NCBI GenBank assembly: GCA_002733705.1
Contig: NVWP01000044.1
Span: 1-38,734 of the forward strand
Origin: Henriciella sp.
GTDB taxonomy: Bacteria; Pseudomonadota; Alphaproteobacteria; Caulobacterales; Hyphomonadaceae
Direction of reading: 5' to 3'
DNA length: 38,734 nt
Shown here: positions 1 through 7,095 of the stretch, piece by piece
Numbering within the stretch: the first letter of the stretch is position 1
Layout of the letters: the number at the start of each line of letters is the position of its first letter
Program-made: the position numbers and the translations under genes
Notes under the pieces: generated by a model
Databases searched by the model: none
Told to the model about the DNA's origin: nothing
What the model saw: the letters and a program-made list of their open reading frames with translations, nothing else

Positions 1-153
1 GGCGCGAGCCGGTGCCGTCCGAAAGGCCCGTTACGTCTGGCTCAAACCCGTTTCGTCCGACCGGGAGGGCTCACCGGCTAGACATGTCTCAACGATGCAA
101 AAGCCGGGGCGGGCAGGCGAGCCAGGTGCCCGGTGACCAGAGGAGAGACACGG

Positions 154-1269
154 ATGAAATGGCCCTGGCAGACGGTCGAGACGCGCGCGGCGCATACCTC
201 CTTCATTGCGCTGGCCAATCTGCCGGGGAGCGGCTGGGGCCAGACCGATGCGGGAAGCCTGATGCGTGATGGCTTTGCCGGCAATGCGATTGCCTATCGC
301 TGTGTACGGATGATCGCCGAGGCGGCCGCCTCTATCCCGCTTTCGGCGTCAGATGAAAGTGTCGCCGGCCTTCTGTCGCGTCCGGCACCGGAGGCGGCGG
401 GAAGGGTTCTGCTGGAACGGCTTTATGGCGACTTGCAGATTGCGGGAAATGCCTGGGCCGAGGCGGTGACGCTGCCGGGGGAGACCGCGCCCAAAGGCCT
501 GTTCGCCCTTCGCGCGGATACGGTGCGACCTGAAACGAATGGGGAAGGCGGGCTGATCGGATGGGCTGTGCGCAAGCGGCGAGGCGAGCGTGTCATTCAC
601 CGAGAGGCCGATGGCTGGAGCCCTGTCCTCCATCTCAAACTCTATCATCCCTCGGATGGGGTCCTCGGGTTTTCGCCCATGGCGGCGGCGCGAAAGGCGC
701 TGGACCTGCACAATGGCGCGGCCGCCTGGGCCAAGGCGCTGATCGAGAATGCAGCCCGGCCCTCCGGCGCGCTGGTCTATGGCGGTGACGGAGCGAGCCT
801 GACGCCCGCCCAGTTCGACCGCCTCAAGGAAGAGCTGGAAAGCGCGCATACCGGCAAGTTCAATGCGGGCCGTCCGCTGCTGCTGGATGGCGGCCTCGAC
901 TGGAAGCCGATGTCGCTGTCGCCAGCCGAGATGGACTTTGCTGGCACACGCCATGCCGCTGCGCGGGAGATCGCGCTCGCCTTTGGCGTGCCGCCCATGC
1001 TGCTGGGTATTCCGGGAGATAATACGTATGCGACCTATAAGGAGGCGAACCTCGCTTTCTGGCGTCTCACCATCCTGCCGCTGGTCCAGAAAGTGGCCGA
1101 CGCGCTGGGCGTCTGGCTGTCTGGGCGGTTCGACGAGGTGACGGTCAAGCCCGAGCTGGACGACGTGCCGGCCTTCTCTGCAGAGCGCGACGCGCTCTGG
1201 GCGCGCGTGGATGCGGCAAGCTTCCTCAGCGCAGCAGAGAAACGTGCGCTGGCGGGGGTCGAGCGATGA
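154..1269 (+). CDS. GTA portal protein (g3), HK97 family
   Basis: Portal protein: twelve copies normally form the ring at the unique capsid vertex through which DNA is packaged and ejected, and to which the tail is joined. The 371-residue product has the family's N-terminal W-P-W start, the NAIAYRCVRMIAEA segment near residues 42-55, and a C-terminal stretch with the FGVPPMLLGIPGDNTYATYKEA motif, typical of HK97-type phage portals. The ATG at 154 is preferred over an in-frame GTG at 133 because GAGGAGAG-like sequence sits just upstream of it. Its stop overlaps the start of the next gene by four bases. The terminase that docks on this ring is expected immediately upstream, outside the window. 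Confidence 0.95.
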   Translation: MKWPWQTVETRAAHTSFIALANLPGSGWGQTDAGSLMRDGFAGNAIAYRCVRMIAEAAASIPLSASDESVAGLLSRPAPEAAGRVLLERLYGDLQIAGNAWAEAVTLPGETAPKGLFALRADTVRPETNGEGGLIGWAVRKRRGERVIHREADGWSPVLHLKLYHPSDGVLGFSPMAAARKALDLHNGAAAWAKALIENAARPSGALVYGGDGASLTPAQFDRLKEELESAHTGKFNAGRPLLLDGGLDWKPMSLSPAEMDFAGTRHAAAREIALAFGVPPMLLGIPGDNTYATYKEANLAFWRLTILPLVQKVADALGVWLSGRFDEVTVKPELDDVPAFSAERDALWARVDAASFLSAAEKRALAGVER

Positions 1270-1493
1270 TCGAACGTAAGCTGACAGCCGGTTTCTTGCT
1301 GGCGCTGGCAATCCAGACCGGCGGTGCGCTGGTCTGGGCCGGGGCGGCGGCTGCGCGCCTTTCAAGCCTGGAACAGCGCGCCGAGATCGCGCGGCCCATA
1401 GGCGAGCGGCTTGCCCGTGTGGAAGCCAATCTCGAGGCCATCGAGACCCAGCTCGGCCGGATCGAGATGCGGCTGGAGGCGGAGGATGAGTAG
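1266..1493 (+). CDS. Small GTA protein (g3.5-like), membrane/coiled-coil
   Basis: A 75-residue protein lying between portal and protease, the position of RcGTA g3.5. It has a hydrophobic N-terminal segment (about residues 8-28) followed by a charged helical region (about 30-75) rich in Glu, Arg and Leu in a heptad-like spacing. This suggests a membrane anchor with a short coiled coil. It overlaps the portal gene by 4 bases and the protease gene by 8, so it is translated as part of the chain. Its function is not known. The call rests on position and general shape, not on a recognised domain. Confidence 0.75.
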   Translation: MIERKLTAGFLLALAIQTGGALVWAGAAAARLSSLEQRAEIARPIGERLARVEANLEAIETQLGRIEMRLEAEDE

Positions 1494-1896
1494 CGCCCCT
1501 GTCCTGATCGAGGGGTATGCGGCGCTTTTCGGTGTGGCGGACCTTTCGGGCGACGTGGTGCGGGCTGGCGCCTTTGCCACGAGCCTGCGGCGGGGCGGTG
1601 TCCCCATGCTGCTTCAACATAGAAGCGGCGCCGTCTCGGGCAGGTGGACCCGGATTTTGGAGGATGGGCGCGGCCTGTTCGTCCGTGGACTGATTGATCA
1701 TGATGAGGCGCGGTCTCTGGCCAATGCCGGGCTGTGCGGGCTGTCCATCGGCTTTCGCGCCCGCCTCTGGAAGCCGCGCCCGGACCGTGGGCGCGACCTT
1801 ATCAGCGTGGAGCTGGTCGAGATTTCGCTGGTGGCCGCGCCGATGCAGCCGCTGGCCCGGTTCAGACAGATTGGAAAGGCCGCACGGGCGGCCTGA
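1486..1896 (+). CDS. GTA prohead protease (g4), HK97 family
   Basis: Serine protease that in HK97-type systems trims the N-terminal scaffold part of the capsid protein during head maturation. The 136-residue product opens with the typical GYAALFGVADLSGDVV segment. It keeps candidate catalytic residues: His45 in LLQHRSG, Ser87 in GLSIGF, and an acidic residue in LVEISLV (about 111). It lies directly before the capsid gene, as in the RcGTA order. The start at 1486 is chosen because the conserved domain begins within ten residues of it; a longer frame reaching back to 1411 would overlap g3.5 heavily. It is somewhat shorter than many family members, but all core motifs are present. Confidence 0.92.
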   Translation: MSSAPVLIEGYAALFGVADLSGDVVRAGAFATSLRRGGVPMLLQHRSGAVSGRWTRILEDGRGLFVRGLIDHDEARSLANAGLCGLSIGFRARLWKPRPDRGRDLISVELVEISLVAAPMQPLARFRQIGKAARAA

Positions 1897-1908
1897 GAGA
1901 GGAGAGAC

Positions 1909-3084
1909 ATGACCAAGGAAACAAAAATGGCGAGCAGCAATGAGGCGGCGCTGGCCCAGGATATGATGACCGCATTTGAGGCCTATAAGCAGGCCAATGA
2001 TGAGCGTCTGGCTGAGATCGAAGCGAAAGGCAGCGCCGATGCGCTGCTCGATGCAAAGCTGAAAAAGCTCGATCGCCGGATCGACGAGATCAGCCTGAAA
2101 GCCGCACGCCCGGATGAGGGCGCCCCTGCCGCCACGGGCGGCGAGCGTTCCGAAGCCTGGGCCCGTTATATGCGCACCGGGGATGAGAGCGGGCTCTCGC
2201 ACCTTGATGTGAAATCGCTTTCGTCCGGGACAGATGATCAAGGTGGTTACACCGCGCCGCCGGAGCTGGACCGGCTGATCGAGGCGCGCCTGATGCAGGC
2301 ATCGCCGATGCGTCAGATTGCGAGCGTTCGCCAGACCACGGCCGGTGTTTACCGCAAGCCGGTGAGCCTGGGTGTGGGCGCGGCCTGGGCGGGGGAGACC
2401 GATGTGCGCCCGGAGACAACGACGGCAGGTCTCAGCCTGCTGGAGTTTCCGGCTGGTGAGCTTTATGCGATGCCCGCAGCGACGCAGACCCTGCTTAATG
2501 ACAGCTATGCCGATGTCGATGAATGGCTGGCCGATGAGGTCGAGGCGGCCTTCTCTGTCCAGGAGAGCAAGGCGTTTGTCGACGGGGATGGAGATGGCAA
2601 GCCGCGCGGCTTTCTCGACTATGATGTCGTCGCAGAGGCCAGCCATGTCTGGGGCAAGATCGGATCCGTCGCGGGCGACTTTACCGCAAGCGATGCAGGC
2701 GACCAGATCATCGACCTGATCCAGACGCCGAAAAGCCAGTTCAGGGGCAATGGACGCTTTGTCATGAATCGCCGGACTGTGGCATCCATCCGTAAATTGA
2801 AGGATGGTGACGGGCGGTATCTCTGGCGGCCGGGGGTGAATGGCGAAGGCCAGACGATCTTCGGTTATCCGGTCACGGAGCTGGAAGACATGCCGGATAT
2901 CGGCACGGGAAACGCGGCGATTGCCTTCGGTGACTTTCGCCGTGGCTATCTGATCGTCGACCGCCAGGGTGCGCAGGTGCTGCGCGATCCCTATTCGGCA
3001 AAACCCTATGTGCTTTTCTATACGACGAAGCGCGTTGGCGGCGGCGTCCAGAACTTCGACGCGATCAAGGCGATGGTCTTCTAG
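1909..3084 (+). CDS. GTA major capsid protein (g5), HK97 fold
   Basis: Shell-forming protein of the particle head. The 391-residue sequence starts with a charged helical region (about residues 10-75) that resembles the scaffolding delta domain removed by the protease. The HK97-fold body begins near GTDDQGGYTAPPEL (about 105). Typical body motifs are the ELYAMPAATQTLLNDS stretch, MNRRTVASIRKLKDGDGRYLWRP, and the C-terminal IVDRQGAQVLRDPY and YTTKRVGGGV. A GAGAGGAGAG ribosome binding site precedes the ATG. Ninety bases separate it from g6, the longest gap in the cluster, and that gap holds a strong hairpin (3101-3134). Cleavage by the neighbouring g4 is inferred from the family. Confidence 0.95.
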   Translation: MTKETKMASSNEAALAQDMMTAFEAYKQANDERLAEIEAKGSADALLDAKLKKLDRRIDEISLKAARPDEGAPAATGGERSEAWARYMRTGDESGLSHLDVKSLSSGTDDQGGYTAPPELDRLIEARLMQASPMRQIASVRQTTAGVYRKPVSLGVGAAWAGETDVRPETTTAGLSLLEFPAGELYAMPAATQTLLNDSYADVDEWLADEVEAAFSVQESKAFVDGDGDGKPRGFLDYDVVAEASHVWGKIGSVAGDFTASDAGDQIIDLIQTPKSQFRGNGRFVMNRRTVASIRKLKDGDGRYLWRPGVNGEGQTIFGYPVTELEDMPDIGTGNAAIAFGDFRRGYLIVDRQGAQVLRDPYSAKPYVLFYTTKRVGGGVQNFDAIKAMVF

Positions 3085-3100
3085 GATAAGCTGAGGACAA

Positions 3101-3134
3101 GGCTGGCGTTCCCGAGACGAGCGGGACGCCGGCC
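3101..3134 (+). promoter_or_regulatory. Strong intercistronic hairpin after the capsid gene
   Basis: Bases 3101-3114 pair with 3122-3134 around a 7-base loop. The stem has about 12-13 pairs, nearly all G-C, with one bulged T (3109 or 3110) and one G-U pair. It starts 17 bases after the capsid stop. No T run follows, so it is not a classical terminator. Inferred role: protecting the capsid mRNA 3' end or partly attenuating transcription, so that capsid protein exceeds connector and tail proteins. Confidence 0.6.
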
Positions 3135-3173
3135 GGCATCGCCCGACCTCCCATTCAAACAACTGGTATCAAT

Positions 3174-3728
3174 ATGACAACGACGGTCATTACGCCGCCG
3201 GATGAAGGGCCTGTGTCTCTTCAGGAGGCGAAATCCTATCTGCGCCTTGGCCATGATGGTGAGGACGCTCTTGTGTCTTCACTGTTGGCGAGCGCCGTTT
3301 CAGTCGTGGAGGAGGCCGTTGGGCTAAGCCTGGTGGCGCGTACCTTGCGGCGGAGCTTCAATGACTGGCCCCGTGAGCTTCTGTGGCAACGCGAAATGCG
3401 CCTGCGGCCCGGACCGGTCAAAACGCTTCTGGCCGTGCGTGTTGTTGACGGATCAGGCGATGAAACGCTGCTGGCTGAACGCTTCCGGCTTGAGGACGGG
3501 CGGCTGAATGTCTCCCGCCGGTCCGGACTGCCCGTCATTCCTGAAGGCGGACGGGCCGAAATCGACTTTGTTTCGGGCTTTGGCGCTCCCGCAGATGTGC
3601 CGGGTGACCTCAAGCTTGCGGTGCAGATGGTCCTCGAAGCCGCGTACACACGGCGGGGCGAAGATGTGCCGTCCATTCCGGAGAGTGCGGCCTCGATTGT
3701 CTCGGCGCGCCGGGAGGTGCGGCTATGA
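3174..3728 (+). CDS. GTA head-tail connector (g6), gp6-like adaptor
   Basis: Adaptor ring protein that sits under the portal and links head to tail. The 184-residue product has the gp6-like connector opening: PVSLQEAKSYLRL followed by a DAL-VSSLLASAVSVVEEA helix (about residues 14-50). A beta-rich middle then leads to a FVSGFGAPADVPGDLKLAVQMVLEAAYTRRGE-type C-terminal helix region (about 127-163). It overlaps the next gene by four bases. In RcGTA the next gene is g7, the stopper; here the next gene is the g8 type. The protein is of ordinary g6 length, so it does not look like a g6-g7 fusion. Confidence 0.9.
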   Translation: MTTTVITPPDEGPVSLQEAKSYLRLGHDGEDALVSSLLASAVSVVEEAVGLSLVARTLRRSFNDWPRELLWQREMRLRPGPVKTLLAVRVVDGSGDETLLAERFRLEDGRLNVSRRSGLPVIPEGGRAEIDFVSGFGAPADVPGDLKLAVQMVLEAAYTRRGEDVPSIPESAASIVSARREVRL

Positions 3729-4156
3729 GCGCTGACGGTATGTCCACCGGGATGGAAGCGGACCTGCAGGGCGCGTTGCTGGCGGTGCTGCGCACGGATG
3801 CCGCGCTCCAGTCCAGCCTGGGCTCGCCGGCGAGGATTTTTGATGCAGAGACGGAGTCGCCGGTCTTTCCATGCATCGAACTCGAGCGCCACGAGGTGCG
3901 CCCACGCGGTGCTTCAGGCGCAGACGGCGAGGCCCATACGCTGAGTTTTGGTCTGCGCTCGCGTAGTGGCGGGCGGGCTGAAGCCATGCGGCTTCTGGGA
4001 GGGCTTCGCCGGGCGGTCGAACGCGCAAGGCCCGGTCTTGCAGGTCAGCGCATCGTGTTGGTCCAGCCGGTCTATGCCGACGTCATGCGCACGCCGGACC
4101 TCAGAGAGTTCCGCGGTATACTTCGTGTACGTATTATAACAGAGGAGGCGGTCTGA
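3725..4156 (+). CDS. GTA tail terminator (g8), DUF3168 family
   Basis: A 143-residue protein of the DUF3168 type, which in RcGTA forms the tail terminator ring between connector and tail tube. Features typical of the family are the DLQGALLAVLRTDAALQ opening, the SPVFPCIELERHEV segment (about residues 45-58), and a C-terminal strand pair ending in REFRGILRVRIITEE. It overlaps g6 by four bases and the tail tube gene by one. Several ATG codons occur near the start (3725, 3740, 3752). The first is used because it gives the usual ATGA overlap. It occupies the place where g7 would be expected. Confidence 0.87.
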   Translation: MSADGMSTGMEADLQGALLAVLRTDAALQSSLGSPARIFDAETESPVFPCIELERHEVRPRGASGADGEAHTLSFGLRSRSGGRAEAMRLLGGLRRAVERARPGLAGQRIVLVQPVYADVMRTPDLREFRGILRVRIITEEAV

Positions 4157-4575
4157 TGGCAGGTCAGAAAGGCCGCGATGTCCTGATCAGGATATCGGAC
4201 GGCGCCGAGCCGGAGAGCTTCAACACTGTAGCGGGCGTTCGCACCAGCACGTTCGAGCTGAACCAGAAGGGCGTCGATGCGACCAGTATGGAAAGTCCGG
4301 ACGGGTGGCGCGAGCTGCTGGCGGGCGCCGGGCTGCGCTGGGTGCGCGTGCGCGGGCGCGGCCTGTTCAAGGATGCGGCCAGCGACGAGCGGATGCGGGC
4401 TGTTTTCATGGGCGGTGAGCTCTGCCGCTTCCGCCTGACCGTTCCGGGGCTGGGTGAGCTGACCGGGCCGTTCCAGATCTCGCAGCTTGGCTGGGGCGGC
4501 ACGCATGATGGCGAGGCGACCTTTTCCATCGACCTGCAAAGCGCCGGCGCGATTTCCTTTGAGGCCGCATCATGA
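4156..4575 (+). CDS. GTA major tail tube protein (g9)
   Basis: Tail tube subunit of the TP901-1/phage major tail protein type; stacked hexamers form the DNA channel. The 139-residue product begins MAGQKGRDVLIRISDG and continues with TSTFELNQKGVDATSMESPDGWRELL, the most conserved part of this family (about residues 28-57). It then shows alternating beta strands and an SQLGWGGTHDGEATFSIDL stretch near the end. Its start overlaps the g8 stop and its stop overlaps the g10 start, so translation is probably coupled. No anomaly is seen. Confidence 0.93.
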   Translation: MAGQKGRDVLIRISDGAEPESFNTVAGVRTSTFELNQKGVDATSMESPDGWRELLAGAGLRWVRVRGRGLFKDAASDERMRAVFMGGELCRFRLTVPGLGELTGPFQISQLGWGGTHDGEATFSIDLQSAGAISFEAAS

Positions 4576-4862
4576 ACGGGGCGCGCGGAGAAGTTGCCAT
4601 CATGATCGATGGCAGGGCGCGCACGCTCTGCCTGACGCTTGGCGCGCTGGCCGAGATAGAGACTGCGTTCGGCTGCCAGACACTTGGTGAACTGCAGGCG
4701 CGGATGCGCACCCTGTCGGCCAGTGAACTCATTGAAGTGCTCGCCTGCCTGCTGCGCGGCGGGGGAGAGACCGAGGCCGCGCAGGCGGTGGCCGCGCTGG
4801 GTGTGAAGCCCGCAGAGGCGGCGCGGGCGGTAGCGGAGGCGTTCCGTGCTGCCGTGGGCTGA
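4572..4862 (+). CDS. GTA g10 family tail protein (tail assembly chaperone-like)
   Basis: A 96-residue protein matching the GTA-gp10 family in position and pattern. An RGEVAIMIDGRARTLCLTLGALAEIE core (about residues 5-30) is followed by ELQARM, ELIEVLACLLRGGG and a helical C-terminus with AVAALGVKPAEAARAVAEAF. Relatives are grouped with tail assembly chaperones, which bind the tape measure protein while the tail tube polymerises around it. The gene overlaps g9 by four bases and is followed after one base by the tiny g10.1, the normal arrangement. The role is inferred from the family. Confidence 0.85.
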   Translation: MNGARGEVAIMIDGRARTLCLTLGALAEIETAFGCQTLGELQARMRTLSASELIEVLACLLRGGGETEAAQAVAALGVKPAEAARAVAEAFRAAVG

Positions 4863-4863
4863 C

Positions 4864-5019
4864 ATGGTTCAGGCGGCGGCGCGGCTGGGCATCTGCCCGG
4901 GGCGTTTCTGGCAGCTCAGCCTGCGGGAGTGGCGCTTTCTAAGCGGACAGGGCGGTCAGCCCCTTCAGAGGCGGGCCTTCGACCAGCTGATGCGCCTTCA
5001 TCCAGACAAGGAGGGGTAA
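4864..5019 (+). CDS. Small phage tail assembly chaperone (g10.1)
   Basis: A 51-residue gene filling the space between g10 and g11. The product contains the compact signature of the phage TAC_6 family: ARLGICPGRFWQLSLREWRFL (about residues 6-26), ending with FDQLMRLHPD. The FW-LS--EW pattern is the diagnostic part. It starts one base after the g10 stop and ends three bases before the g11 start. Its last codons (AAGGAGGGG) double as the ribosome binding site of g11. In long-tailed phages the paired g10/g10.1 proteins coat the tape measure; that role is inferred here. It is easily missed because of its size. Confidence 0.85.
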   Translation: MVQAAARLGICPGRFWQLSLREWRFLSGQGGQPLQRRAFDQLMRLHPDKEG

Positions 5020-5022
5020 CCG

Positions 5023-5394
5023 ATGGACGGTTTCAATGAAGACATGGAACGGGCGGGCGAGGCTGTTGCCGCGCTTGCCGAAGGGCCGGGGCGTGAGGCG
5101 GCTGCTTCCCTGGAGGCGGCTTTCAGCGAGGCTGGGCAGAGTATCGAGGCGTCGCTGTCGCAGGCGGCGCGAACGGGAGAGGTCGATTTTGCGCAGATGG
5201 CGCAATCCGTCCTCGCCGATCTTGCCAGCATCGCGGCCGAAGCTGCGCTGGCACGCGCGGGCCTCGGTGCCTCCCAGGCCGCCTTCACGCTGAACTTTGC
5301 AGGCGGCGGACGGGAAAAGTCCGGTTCGCTGTCAACAAAAGAAATATCGAAGGCGGTCGCCAAGGCGGCCATGGTGGGCAGGAGGTTTGGATGA
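5023..5394 (+). CDS. Short GTA tape measure protein (g11)
   Basis: Tape measure protein that sets tail length and occupies the tail channel. The 123-residue product is almost entirely helical and Ala/Glu rich through residue 90. A conserved-looking SQAARTGEVDFAQMAQSVLADLA stretch lies at about residues 45-70, and a short Gly-rich tail ends in a basic KAVAKAAMVGRRFG. RcGTA g11 is about 219 residues, so this is little more than half length, yet the frame is intact. A strong AAGGAGGGG site precedes the ATG, and the stop overlaps g12 by four bases. Identity rests on position plus the helical pattern. The short length is discussed as a finding. Confidence 0.8.
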   Translation: MDGFNEDMERAGEAVAALAEGPGREAAASLEAAFSEAGQSIEASLSQAARTGEVDFAQMAQSVLADLASIAAEAALARAGLGASQAAFTLNFAGGGREKSGSLSTKEISKAVAKAAMVGRRFG

Positions 5395-6011
5395 GCCTTG
5401 CGGACTTTCACGAAGGGCGCTTTCCTGTGGCAGCGGGGCCGGGCAGTTCCGGCGGCCCGGAATGGCGCACCGAAGCCCTGTCTCTCGCCAGCGGGCAGGA
5501 GGTGCGGAATGCCCGGTGGGCCAGTTCCCGCCGCCGGTGGGAGCTGGTGACTGCGCCGCTTGGTCCCGGTTCGCTCGTGCGGCTTGTCGACTTCTTCAAT
5601 GCACGGCGCGGGCGTCTGCAGGGTTTTCGTTACCGCGACCCCACCGCGCATACGACAGCGCGGGGCGGCGGCTCTCCTGGCGCTTCTGATGAGATCCTTG
5701 GCTACGGTGACGGGGAAGAAAATGTCTTTAGTCTGATTATTGGGGGCGGGGTCTCAGTGAAGCGGATTTTGAAACCCGTCGCGGGATCGGTCCTGATCGG
5801 TGTGAACGGTGTGCCGGCCCTGTCGGGCTGGACCCTCAATCCAGCGACCGGGGATGTGATGTTCGACATCGCGCCGCCCGCGGGGGCGGAGGTCACGGCC
5901 GGCTTTGAGTACGACTGGCCGGTCCGTTTCGACACCGACACACTGGACATCAGCCACGATCAGCTTGGAAGCGGCCGCGTCGTCAGCCTTCCCCTGATAG
6001 AGCTTTCCTGA
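5391..6011 (+). CDS. GTA distal tail protein (g12), DUF2460
   Basis: Distal tail/baseplate ring protein of the DUF2460 family. The 206-residue product starts with FHEGRFPVAAGPGSSGGPEWRTE (about residues 6-28). It carries the typical RNARWASSRRRWEL segment, then FFNARRGRLQGFRYRDPTAH (about 66-86), and ends with beta strands including FEYDWPVRFDTDTLDISHDQL (about 175-195), a hallmark of this family. It joins the tail tube to the hub formed by g13 and g15. It overlaps g11 by four bases; ten bases separate it from g13. Length is normal. Confidence 0.92.
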   Translation: MSLADFHEGRFPVAAGPGSSGGPEWRTEALSLASGQEVRNARWASSRRRWELVTAPLGPGSLVRLVDFFNARRGRLQGFRYRDPTAHTTARGGGSPGASDEILGYGDGEENVFSLIIGGGVSVKRILKPVAGSVLIGVNGVPALSGWTLNPATGDVMFDIAPPAGAEVTAGFEYDWPVRFDTDTLDISHDQLGSGRVVSLPLIELS

Positions 6012-6021
6012 AAGCAGGATC

Positions 6022-6663
6022 ATGAAAAACATCAATGAGGACTTCGCCGCGCGGCTCGCCGGCGGGGTGACGACGACCTGCCTTTGCTGGCGTCTTGAGC
6101 GGCGCGACGGCCTTGCCGTCTGTGTGTGCGATCATGACCACCCGCTTCGTTTCATGGGGCATGACTATATGCCCGGCGCGAGTCTGGATGCCGCACGGTT
6201 TGAAACAGCCGGTGGTCTTCGTCCCGGCCGGGCGTCCGCAGATGGTGCCCTGTCGGCGGAAGCGATCACCGAAGAGGATCTGGAAGCCGGTCTTTGGGTC
6301 CGTGCCCGCGTCCATGTTCACCGTGTGGACTGGCGTCATCCAGAAGACGGCATCCTTCTCTGGACGGGATTTCTGAGCGAGATCGTCCGTAATGGGGCGC
6401 ATTTCGAGGCGGAGCTTATTTCGCTGAAGGCAGAGCTTGAGCGTCCTGTGGGACGTGTTCTCGCACGGCGCTGCGATGCGGTTCTGGGGGATGCCCGGTG
6501 CGGCCTGTCCGGTGTCGAGGCACAGAGCTGCGACAAGCGGTTTGAAACCTGTAGCGGCGTTTTTGGCAATGGCGTGAATTTTCGCGGCTTCCCGCACATG
6601 CCGGGTCAGGACTTCATCCTTGCGGGGCCTGCCACCGACGGAAATGACGGAGGCCGGCGATGA
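6022..6663 (+). CDS. GTA tail hub protein (g13), DUF2163, compact form
   Basis: Hub protein at the end of the tail, with a DUF2163 N-terminal region (about residues 1-155) and the end of a Phage_BR0599 domain. The product is 213 residues; relatives are generally nearer 290. The conserved RRCDAVLGDARCG motif (about 148-160) is followed after only seven residues by CDKRFETC and NFRGFPHMPGQDF. In other members about 70-80 residues of beta structure lie between these two blocks. The four cysteines remain; equivalent cysteines in lambda gpL bind an iron-sulfur cluster. The frame is intact and the stop overlaps g14 by four bases, so this looks like an in-frame loss, not decay. Confidence 0.88.
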   Translation: MKNINEDFAARLAGGVTTTCLCWRLERRDGLAVCVCDHDHPLRFMGHDYMPGASLDAARFETAGGLRPGRASADGALSAEAITEEDLEAGLWVRARVHVHRVDWRHPEDGILLWTGFLSEIVRNGAHFEAELISLKAELERPVGRVLARRCDAVLGDARCGLSGVEAQSCDKRFETCSGVFGNGVNFRGFPHMPGQDFILAGPATDGNDGGRR

Positions 6664-7091
6664 GGCGGGGAGAGATCGTGACCGCCGCGCGCGGCTGGCT
6701 CGGTACGCCCTATCAGCATCAGGCGAGCCGGCGGGGGAGTGGCACCGATTGCCTTGGCCTGGTGCGCGGCGTCTGGCGCGAAACCGTTGGTCCGGAACCC
6801 GAACCGGTGCCGCCCTATACGCCGGACTGGGCCGATCTCGGTGAGACGGACGCGCTGCATGAGGCGGCGCGCCGCTGGCTGATCGAGATTGCGCCCGGTC
6901 ATGCGGCGGCGGGTGACGTGCTCCTCTTCCGGATGGGGACGGGCTGCGCGGCCAAGCACTGCGCTGTCATGACCGGACCGGACACGATCATCCATGCCTA
7001 TTGGGGGCGAAGCGTCTGCGCGACGCGGCTGGTGCCCTGGTGGCGGCGACGCATTGCCGGTGCGTTTTCATTTCCCGGACTGGAGGACTAG
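6660..7091 (+). CDS. GTA cell-wall peptidase (g14), NlpC/P60 fold
   Basis: Tail-associated NlpC/P60 cysteine peptidase, expected to open peptidoglycan during DNA delivery. The 143-residue product has the family opening GEIVTAARGWLGTPYQHQAS. The catalytic Cys31 lies in GTDCLGLVRGVWRE, His100 in KHCAVM, and a third polar residue position is served by His112 in IIHAYW. This is the usual Cys-His-His arrangement of the TIGR02219-type phage NlpC family. It overlaps g13 by four bases, and five bases separate it from g15. No signal peptide is present, as expected for a particle component. Confidence 0.94.
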   Translation: MRRGEIVTAARGWLGTPYQHQASRRGSGTDCLGLVRGVWRETVGPEPEPVPPYTPDWADLGETDALHEAARRWLIEIAPGHAAAGDVLLFRMGTGCAAKHCAVMTGPDTIIHAYWGRSVCATRLVPWWRRRIAGAFSFPGLED

Positions 7092-7095
7092 GCAC

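Noticed and set aside
1-136. Possible 3' end of the large terminase gene left of the portal
   Set aside because: Two short open frames reach stops at 79-81 and 134-136, but neither translation resembles a terminase C-terminus, so no gene was called.
349-3162. 937-codon open frame on the minus strand opposite the portal, protease and capsid genes
   Set aside because: It runs antisense to several confidently identified GTA genes, its translation is rich in Arg, His and Gln with no recognisable domain, and long antisense frames are expected in high-G+C DNA.
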